IMG/VR virus record: IMGVR_UViG_3300048033_000662
Span: 1-20,629 of that record
Length of the DNA: 20,629 bases
Reading direction: 5' to 3' (one strand)
From: a virus
Shown here: positions 5,098 through 9,499 of the stretch, one piece after another
Layout: every line of letters begins with the position of its first letter
Position numbering within the stretch: the first letter of the stretch is position 1
The notes under the pieces: generated by a model
Database searches by the model: none
Seen by the model: only the letters and a program-made list of their open reading frames with translations
What the model was told of the DNA's origin: nothing
Program-made: the position numbers and the translations under genes

Positions 5098-5275
5098 AAT
5101 TCAAGTCGAGGAAAAGCACGGCCGCTACATACTGATGGCCAATATTAAAGGTAACTACGTAATCTATGAGGTAGAGCGTTCAGGTGACGGGTTCACCATC
5201 AAGCGTGATGCGTTCAATGACATCATGAGTGACGAGGACATTATAGCAATTATAAGAATGTACATCGCATCATGA
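5084..5275 (+). CDS. Hypothetical small protein (63 aa)
   Basis: The sequence pattern suggests a beta-rich N-terminus (KFKIQVEEKHGRYILMANI) followed by a short helix. The ATG follows AACTTATTTAC. The TGA stop overlaps the next tiny gene as ATGA. No recognised function. Confidence 0.6.
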   Translation: MSKFKIQVEEKHGRYILMANIKGNYVIYEVERSGDGFTIKRDAFNDIMSDEDIIAIIRMYIAS

Positions 5276-5328
5276 GGGTGTTGTTCACTATCATCATGTG
5301 GATACTAGTATTTTATTTAATGAGCTAA
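5272..5328 (+). CDS. Possible 18-residue hydrophobic peptide
   Basis: MRVLFTIIMWILVFYLMS is a single hydrophobic stretch after one Arg, like a minimal membrane peptide. It begins in an ATGA overlap and stops 3 nt before the next gene, matching operon packing. Its length alone cannot prove coding, so confidence is moderate. Confidence 0.4.
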   Translation: MRVLFTIIMWILVFYLMS

Positions 5329-5331
5329 TTT

Positions 5332-5616
5332 ATGAGGACGAAAGCAGACAGACTAAATATAATCAAGAACCACTACAAGAAGTGGATGACAGAGGCAAAG
5401 AACCCCAACCATAGGGACTATGCCAAGAAGATGTACAACGCAGTACTGAACGGAACCTACAGGGAGATCTTCGAGGAGGAGGGCTCCTACAGGTTCATGA
5501 CCGCGGACGGCAGAAGGTTTAGGACACTTAAAGAATTGTCTCAGGCCTTCAAGACCTCCGAGGGTAATATGCAAGTTAATTATAAACGATACGGAATAAA
5601 AAGAATAAAAGGATGA
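5332..5616 (+). CDS. Hypothetical protein with HRDYA repeat domain (94 aa)
   Basis: Residues around 14-38 (HYKKWMTEAKNPNHRDYAKK followed by MYNAVL) closely match the C-terminal part of the next protein (HYKRLMKAAKNPVHRDYAEK followed by MYKSL). A short basic helical domain is therefore shared between adjacent genes. The C-terminal half has a TADGRRFRTLKELSQAFKTS stretch that resembles a small DNA-binding helix-turn-helix, but this is weak. It overlaps the next gene by 4 nt. Confidence 0.65.
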   Translation: MRTKADRLNIIKNHYKKWMTEAKNPNHRDYAKKMYNAVLNGTYREIFEEEGSYRFMTADGRRFRTLKELSQAFKTSEGNMQVNYKRYGIKRIKG

Positions 5617-5861
5617 TACCAGTATTTATAAATGTTGACAGAGCTGAGATATACAGACACAACATAGACCTAATGAACCTTTCGTTGTCGGGAGGTTACC
5701 CTTACAGATATCCAAGCAGGTCAAAAGACTTTGGAACCTTCTTCTCTAGCAAGGAGGACATAAAGCAACATCTAGTCAGTCACTACAAGAGGCTGATGAA
5801 GGCTGCAAAGAACCCAGTCCATAGGGACTACGCTGAGAAGATGTACAAATCACTAACATGA
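5613..5861 (+). CDS. Hypothetical protein, paralogous C-terminal domain (82 aa)
   Basis: The C-terminal 25 residues (HYKRLMKAAKNPVHRDYAEK onward) repeat the N-terminal domain of the preceding protein. The N-terminal 55 residues are unrelated to it, so the shared element is a movable domain and not a simple whole-gene duplication. The start overlaps the preceding stop and the stop overlaps the next ATG. Unknown function. Confidence 0.65.
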   Translation: MIPVFINVDRAEIYRHNIDLMNLSLSGGYPYRYPSRSKDFGTFFSSKEDIKQHLVSHYKRLMKAAKNPVHRDYAEKMYKSLT

Positions 5862-6202
5862 AAGAGCTTATCATAGTAGCCTGTGTGACTGCAACGATTT
5901 ATCATGCAGACCCAGCTCAGACAAACGAAGACTATCTTACCACAGCATCATTGCAGACCATAGAAGACCCTTACAAGCCTGAAAGGTGGGTAGCTGTAAG
6001 CAGAGACCTAGAGGCTGAAGGTTTTACTATGGGAGCAAAGATTCTTGTGACAGGTGCAGGTGAGATGGACGGGGTGTGGACGATCGAAGATCGGATGAAC
6101 AAGAGATGGAAAAATCGCATTGACTTCCTAGTATCCAAGAATAAAAAAGGTGGTAAATGGAACAACGTGAGCATCGAATTACTCGAAAATCGACACCAAT
6201 AG
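5858..6202 (+). CDS. 3D/double-psi beta-barrel domain protein (114 aa)
   Basis: The pattern VTATIYHADPAQTNEDYLTT ... RWVAVSRDLEAEGFTMGAKI ... GVWTIEDRMNKRWKNRIDFL matches the 3D domain, a double-psi beta-barrel found in MltA- and RlpA-related wall enzymes and in phage proteins; the family is named for three Asp, and D-rich positions (ED near 77, ID near 88) are visible. The N-terminus is hydrophobic, but the domain begins at about residue 9, leaving little room for a signal peptide. A cell-wall role is inferred. Its last codons lie inside the AATCGACACC box cluster. Confidence 0.65.
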   Translation: MKELIIVACVTATIYHADPAQTNEDYLTTASLQTIEDPYKPERWVAVSRDLEAEGFTMGAKILVTGAGEMDGVWTIEDRMNKRWKNRIDFLVSKNKKGGKWNNVSIELLENRHQ

Positions 6203-6272
6203 TAATAATCGACACCAAATCGACACCTCGAAAAGCCTATAAACACTGGGTGGTGTCGAAAATGTCGATTTT
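6189..6272. repeat. Right cluster of GGTGTCGATT-like boxes
   Basis: ATCGACACC occurs at 6189-6197, 6208-6216 and 6219-6227, followed by the opposite orientation GGTGTCGA at 6252-6259 and ATGTCGATTTT at 6262-6272. The first box overlaps the end of the upstream gene. The arrangement, three boxes one way and two the other just before the AP2 gene, resembles an operator region and matches the left cluster. Confidence 0.65.
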
Positions 6273-6294
6273 ACTCTATATGAGAGTCTCAAAA
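6245..6294 (+). repeat. Right arm of 50-bp inverted repeat
   Basis: This matches the complement of 151-200 at 43 of 50 positions, including ACTGGGTGGTGTCG and AAATGTCGATTTTA, and both run into an A-tract. It ends 24 nt before the AP2 gene start. Because the pair is inverted, the same control element faces the AP2 gene here and the leftward gene at the left edge. Confidence 0.75.
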
Positions 6295-6317
6295 AAAAAT
6301 TAAATAACATATTAATA

Positions 6318-6527
6318 ATGGGGAATAGTATAAAGGGAAAAACGTCACCTTACAAAGGCGTAAGATTATCACGTGGAAAGTACGCTGTGAAGATTAAGGT
6401 AGGAGACAACACGATACAACTGGGTAGGTATATCAATGAGAAGGATGCTGCCAAGGCTTACGATCTGTACGTCATCCGACATAATCTTAACAGGGAAACA
6501 AATTTTTTGAAGAAAAAAGCAGATTAG
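6318..6527 (+). CDS. Stand-alone AP2/ERF-type DNA-binding protein (69 aa)
   Basis: Residues 10-62 match the AP2 domain: SPYKGVRLSRGKYAVKIKV (three-stranded sheet that contacts DNA), then IQLGRYINEKDAAKAYDLY (helix). AP2 domains in phages usually sit beside HNH nuclease domains; none is present here, and at 69 residues the protein is little more than the DNA-binding domain. It lies 24 nt after the inverted-repeat arm and GGTGTCGATT boxes, so it could bind them and regulate itself and the leftward gene. That target is inference. Plant AP2 proteins bind CCGAC-type sites, and the boxes contain the related TGTCGA/TGTCGG. Confidence 0.85.
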   Translation: MGNSIKGKTSPYKGVRLSRGKYAVKIKVGDNTIQLGRYINEKDAAKAYDLYVIRHNLNRETNFLKKKAD

Positions 6528-6543
6528 AACAAAGTAATTAACA

Positions 6544-6551
6544 TATATTTG
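6544..6551 (+). promoter_or_regulatory. Candidate -7 box TATATTTG
   Basis: TATATTTG matches TAnnTTTG and ends 6 nt before the ATG at 6558, so transcription would start at or just before the start codon. It supports a new transcription unit for the recombination genes downstream of the AP2 gene. Confidence 0.5.
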
Positions 6552-6557
6552 TCACCT

Positions 6558-6860
6558 ATGAGAGAAGTATGGGATGAAATAAACCAGCGAGAGATGTCCG
6601 TAAGGATTGACACAAAAGATTATCAAGCGGTTATATATCAGGGACTTAAGATGATTAAAGAGGGTGAGAAATATGCCATGCTGTCCACTGAGTGTGACTA
6701 CTACACACGTGTATCACCTGACATTCAGGCTATCTTTTTAACATGTGGCCTTGATGCAGGTATGAGGGCTTACAAGAGAGATAAGTACATGAGACAGATG
6801 GAGGACTTCAAGGCTCCTGTCATGCAGAAGCACCTTCAAGATAAAATAGACAGACTATGA
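6558..6860 (+). CDS. Hypothetical protein (100 aa)
   Basis: The ATG at 6558 is preferred over the in-frame TTG at 6549, because that TTG lies within the putative -7 box. The product looks helical with Tyr-rich segments and no recognised motif. It overlaps the exonuclease gene by 4 nt, so an accessory role in recombination or replication is plausible but unsupported by sequence. Confidence 0.65.
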   Translation: MREVWDEINQREMSVRIDTKDYQAVIYQGLKMIKEGEKYAMLSTECDYYTRVSPDIQAIFLTCGLDAGMRAYKRDKYMRQMEDFKAPVMQKHLQDKIDRL

Positions 6861-7618
6861 TAACAAAGGTAGAAAGCAACGAGGAATACCATTCGAACAA
6901 ACGATACCTATCCTCATCCGCGGTAAAGACAATAGACTCAAGGTCAGTGTATCACCTGTTGAACGCTAAACCTTACGGAGAGACCGAGGCGATGAAGGAG
7001 GGCACGGCTGTTCATGCTAGGATGCTTGAGCCTGAGCTTTACAAAGAAACCTATGTGGTTATGGAGCCGTTCAACGGACGTACCAAGGAAGGTAAGGCTA
7101 TCAAGGCAGGCTACGAGTCGTTACAATCTGAGGGTAAGATTCTACTTAAGGCTGAACAAAGCGATATGATTGAGGCCTTGTACGAGAACCTTCAGAGCAA
7201 CGAGCTGGCCAAGCAGTACTGCGTTGGTGATGTCGAGCTTTCTCACTACTCAGACTTTATGGATGTGAAGTGTAAGGTGAGGCCTGACGTTAAGGGCGTC
7301 GACTTTATCAGCGACATCAAGACCTGTCAGGACGCATCTCCAAGGGCATTCAGATCTGAGATATACAAAAGACGTTATCATATTCAGGCCGCATTTTATT
7401 GTTCGGTACTTGGCTATCCAATAAGTAGCTTCAAGTTCATAGCGATGCAGAAGACGTACCCTCACGATGTTATCGTGTACACGTTGTCTGAGGATTTGCA
7501 GGAGGAAGGCTACGAGTGTATGGTCAAGGCTGTAGACAAGTGGAGAACCTATCTAGACAAAGGTCTTGTGTCCACCTATGACTGGAACAAGGCAGAGGAT
7601 GGTTCATTTATAATATAA
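6857..7618 (+). CDS. RecE/exonuclease VIII-like PD-(D/E)XK nuclease (253 aa)
   Basis: The protein fits the exodeoxyribonuclease VIII-like PD-(D/E)XK family, which resects double-stranded ends to yield 3' single strands. Visible motifs are SSSAVKTI near residue 20, EGTAVHARMLEP (His53), KVRPDV (Asp144), ISDIKT (Asp153, Lys155) and the downstream YHIQAAFY (Gln177, Tyr181), the expected catalytic order. Length is normal for a phage stand-alone nuclease domain. The next gene encodes a probable ssDNA-binding protein, making a plausible resection/annealing pair. No RecT- or Beta-type annealase is seen in the window. Confidence 0.85.
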   Translation: MITKVESNEEYHSNKRYLSSSAVKTIDSRSVYHLLNAKPYGETEAMKEGTAVHARMLEPELYKETYVVMEPFNGRTKEGKAIKAGYESLQSEGKILLKAEQSDMIEALYENLQSNELAKQYCVGDVELSHYSDFMDVKCKVRPDVKGVDFISDIKTCQDASPRAFRSEIYKRRYHIQAAFYCSVLGYPISSFKFIAMQKTYPHDVIVYTLSEDLQEEGYECMVKAVDKWRTYLDKGLVSTYDWNKAEDGSFII

Positions 7619-7622
7619 TTTC

Positions 7623-7650
7623 GCCCAAGCGAAGGGGGCTTGTCCTTCGC
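7623..7650 (+). promoter_or_regulatory. Hairpin in leader of ssDNA-binding gene
   Basis: GCGAAGG/CCTTCGC (7629-7635/7644-7650) forms a 7-bp stem with an 8-nt loop. The loop's GGGC or GCTTG can alternatively pair with upstream GCCC (7623-7626) or CAAGC (7626-7630), so two structures compete. A T-run follows only 11 nt later, so it is not a standard terminator. It lies 21 nt before the ATG at 7672. Confidence 0.5.
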
Positions 7651-7671
7651 ATCACAAATACTTTTTTTATT

Positions 7672-8340
7672 ATGGCAAGATTTGCCCACACAAACCAAGA
7701 GAGCTCAAAGGGCTCAAATCCAACAGCTAAGTATCTAAGCTGGAAGTCTAACGATAAGCAGTTTAGCTATTACGACAAGGCTTCTGGAGAGAATGTAGCT
7801 GTTACATTACCGTTTAAGTTTGTATTCCTACAGCATTACCACACCATCAAGGGGTGGAACGATGCCACTGAGACAGGAATCTACTCGAACGAGGTTTTCT
7901 TTATCGGCAAAGAGCCATTAAACGTGCAGACGTTTAAAGGAAAGAAAATTGCAAGCGGTCTGTATAGTCAGATTAAGCAGGACGTTATCGCTGGAGGAGG
8001 TAAGTACCACCGATCGGTATACGTTATGCTAGAGGATGGCTCGATCGCTAACATCTCACTGAAGGGGTCTTCTGTAAAGGAATGGTCAGACTTCATCGAG
8101 AACTCTAAAAACCTTATCGACAATCAATGGGTAGAGGTTGCCTCTGCTAAAGATCAGAAGAAAGGTAGTATCAAGTATAGCGTACCTGAGTTTGCTTTAG
8201 GAGCTACACTAACAAAAAAAGCTTCAGACAGTGCTGACCTTGCGGCAACTAACCTGAAGCAGTACATGGATGATTACTTCGGACAAGAAAGCGTTCGAGA
8301 CATCGATGTCGAGGAAGAGTCACTAGACCTTTCATTCTAG
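7672..8340 (+). CDS. Probable ssDNA-binding/recombination protein (222 aa)
   Basis: No close family is certain, but three features suggest a single-stranded DNA-binding protein: position directly after a RecE-like exonuclease, a basic aromatic N-terminal part (YLSWKSNDKQFSYYDK) suited to an OB-fold-like core, and an acidic tail ending DVEEESLDLSF. The tail resembles the acidic, Phe-terminated tails of SSB proteins that recruit partners. It also resembles phage proteins that pair with the exonuclease. A leader hairpin could allow autoregulation, as for T4 gp32. Function is inferred from context and tail, not from a diagnostic motif. Confidence 0.55.
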   Translation: MARFAHTNQESSKGSNPTAKYLSWKSNDKQFSYYDKASGENVAVTLPFKFVFLQHYHTIKGWNDATETGIYSNEVFFIGKEPLNVQTFKGKKIASGLYSQIKQDVIAGGGKYHRSVYVMLEDGSIANISLKGSSVKEWSDFIENSKNLIDNQWVEVASAKDQKKGSIKYSVPEFALGATLTKKASDSADLAATNLKQYMDDYFGQESVRDIDVEEESLDLSF

Positions 8341-8350
8341 CCCTTTCCCC

Positions 8351-8399
8351 AACCCTGCAGTCAACGGAACTATTCGAGGTTCGATTCCTCGGCAGGGTT
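8351..8399 (+). ncRNA. tRNA-like acceptor/T-arm minihelix
   Basis: AACCCTGC (8351-8358) pairs with GCAGGGTT (8392-8399), and CGAGG/CCTCG (8375-8379/8387-8391) closes a TTCGATT loop, a good T-loop with the TTCRA signature. The two helices stack as 8+5 bp. Only 16 nt (8359-8374) lie where D and anticodon arms should be, so this cannot decode. It is either a tRNA remnant or a processing signal, since host RNase P and RNase Z recognise this half of tRNA. It begins 10 nt after the stop of the preceding gene. No CCA is encoded. Confidence 0.6.
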
Positions 8400-8446
8400 C
8401 TACATCGGGAACTTCATAAGTAGTTTTTTTATTATTTGGTTAACAC

Positions 8447-8483
8447 GTTGGCGGGCGTACTACCCGAGGTGCGTCGCGTCAAC
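8447..8483 (+). other. Imperfect 14-bp hairpin just upstream of tRNA
   Basis: GTTGGCG pairs with CGTCAAC (8447-8453/8477-8483), then after a bulged G8476, seven more pairs join 8454-8460 to 8469-8475 around an 8-nt loop, including three G-U pairs overall. It ends 4 nt before the tRNA. There is no U-tract, so it is not a standard terminator; a processing site for the tRNA 5' end is possible. Confidence 0.45.
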
Positions 8484-8487
8484 ACTA

Positions 8488-8561
8488 GGTTCTATAGCTC
8501 AGATGGTTAGAGCAACCGACTCATAATCGGTAGGTCGTAGGTTCAAGCCCTACTGGAACCA
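8488..8561 (+). tRNA. tRNA with CAU anticodon (Met or Ile2)
   Basis: Complete cloverleaf: acceptor GGTTCTA/TGGAACC, D arm GCTC/GAGC with loop AGATGGTTA, anticodon stem ACCGA/TCGGT with loop CTCATAA (anticodon CAT), variable loop AGGTC, T stem GTAGG/CCTAC with loop TTCAAGC, discriminator A8561. CCA is not encoded and would be added by the host. A CAU tRNA could be elongator tRNA-Met or a lysidine-modified tRNA-Ile2 reading AUA. The coding regions use ATA often, which would favour Ile2, but the sequence cannot decide by eye. Confidence 0.95.
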
Positions 8562-8576
8562 CTAAAAATTAATTCT

Positions 8577-8735
8577 ATGAAAGTTCAACACTACATTCTG
8601 ATGGTCGTATTCTTTCTCGGCCTGTCGTTACTCGACCACCTACTGCCTATCAACGTGGGCTTATTGTTAATCTCATTTATCATCGTGTACCTGCTGCGTG
8701 ATGATAGTGAACAAATTGACCTAGGCGATGAGTAG
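8577..8735 (+). CDS. Small two-segment membrane protein (52 aa)
   Basis: The 52-codon frame starts at the ATG after AATTCT and encodes two hydrophobic stretches (YILMVVFFLGLSLL and INVGLLLISFIIVYLL) joined by a short DHLLP turn, with an acidic C-terminal tail. A two-pass inner-membrane hairpin is likely. The 3' end overlaps the next gene by 8 nt. It could be a holin-like or accessory protein, but no lysis genes are nearby, so I do not assign one. Confidence 0.6.
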   Translation: MKVQHYILMVVFFLGLSLLDHLLPINVGLLLISFIIVYLLRDDSEQIDLGDE

Positions 8736-9042
8736 AAAAGACAAACCAGTTTACACTGGAGTATTAAAGTATTTCCCAGACGCGATACTAGAGGTGTCAA
8801 GAGCATCTATCGCTGGTAATGAGCAGCACCTAAAAGGTGAGCCACTACACTGGGACAGAACAAAGTCAGACGATCACCTCAACTCGCTTACGAGGCATCT
8901 ACTTCAGGTAGGTCAGATCGACGACGACGGCGTAAGACATTCCGCTAAGGTAGCTTGGAGAGCTCTAGCTAACCTTCAGATCGAATTGGAAAGAGCTCAG
9001 CAATCTGAAATAATATCAAATGAATTTAGAGACAATAATTAA
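8728..9042 (+). CDS. dATP/dGTP diphosphohydrolase-like protein (104 aa)
   Basis: The segment YTGVLKYFPDAILEVSRASI ... GEPLHWDRTKSDDHLNSLTR ... DDDGVRHSAKVAWRALANLQ is the typical sequence of the small phage family annotated as dATP/dGTP diphosphohydrolase (DUF5664). Members have an HD-like set of His/Asp residues; here H41, DD69-70 and RH (about 90-91) fit. The usual annotated role is hydrolysis of purine deoxynucleotides to adjust the pool during phage replication. It precedes the DnaA-like and primase genes, consistent with that role. Family assignment is fairly secure; the reaction is from family knowledge. Confidence 0.75.
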   Translation: MSRKDKPVYTGVLKYFPDAILEVSRASIAGNEQHLKGEPLHWDRTKSDDHLNSLTRHLLQVGQIDDDGVRHSAKVAWRALANLQIELERAQQSEIISNEFRDNN

Positions 9043-9499
9043 GAATGTGTCAAGAGAGTTTGGTCTTGACATAAGAACCCGATCAAGGAAGAGGGAGTAC
9101 ATCTACGCAAGGGCTATATACTACAAGATATCTAGAGAAATATACAGGAAGACCTTGTCTGAGATAGGGGCTGGTGTAAATACGAACCATGCGACCGTAC
9201 TACACTCTATAAAAAATGTGTATCCAGTCATCGAGAGGTTTGAGCCTAAGGTGATGGAGTCCTATTTCAAGTTAAAGGACAAGGTATTCTTCGAGGCTGA
9301 ACAGATGAACTCAAACATTTTGAGCCTGGAGGATGCAAAGACAGAGATAGCAGAGCTAAGGTATAAACTAAAGATAGCCAACATGACAGCTGATAGGGCT
9401 GTAAATCTCGGACCTTTTGAGGACATTTTAGCCAAGGTTCCTCAAGAAAAGTTAGAGATACTAAAGGTTAGGCTAGACGCAATGATTAAAATGTTATGA
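9020..9499 (+). CDS. DnaA domain IV-like DNA-binding protein (159 aa)
   Basis: Residues 18-70 resemble the C-terminal DNA-binding domain of DnaA: RSRKREYIYARAIYYKI then LSEIGAGVNTNHATVLHSIK, where NHATVLHS corresponds to the DnaA signature helix that reads DnaA boxes. The AAA+ domain is absent, and the C-terminal half is a long helical region, probably a coiled coil (EDAKTEIAELRYKLKIA). It could bind the phage origin or compete for host DnaA boxes. It overlaps the preceding gene by 23 nt and the primase gene by 4 nt, so replication control is likely. Confidence 0.8.
   Translation: MNLETIIKNVSREFGLDIRTRSRKREYIYARAIYYKISREIYRKTLSEIGAGVNTNHATVLHSIKNVYPVIERFEPKVMESYFKLKDKVFFEAEQMNSNILSLEDAKTEIAELRYKLKIANMTADRAVNLGPFEDILAKVPQEKLEILKVRLDAMIKML

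Noticed and set aside
5785-5800. CTGATGA inside the gene at 5613 as a hammerhead core
   Set aside because: No flanking stem I complement, no stem II and no GAAA or NUH partner; ordinary Leu-Met coding sequence.
7644-7668. Leader hairpin before 7672 as an intrinsic terminator
   Set aside because: The T-run begins 11 nt after the stem, too far for a standard Rho-independent terminator.
8436-8446. GGTTAAC before the tRNA as a sixth hammerhead stem I
   Set aside because: It is followed by ACGTTGG, with no CUGANGA core and no GAAA at the right distance.
8578-8735. Calling the 52-residue membrane protein a holin
   Set aside because: No endolysin or lysis genes are adjacent; topology alone is not enough.
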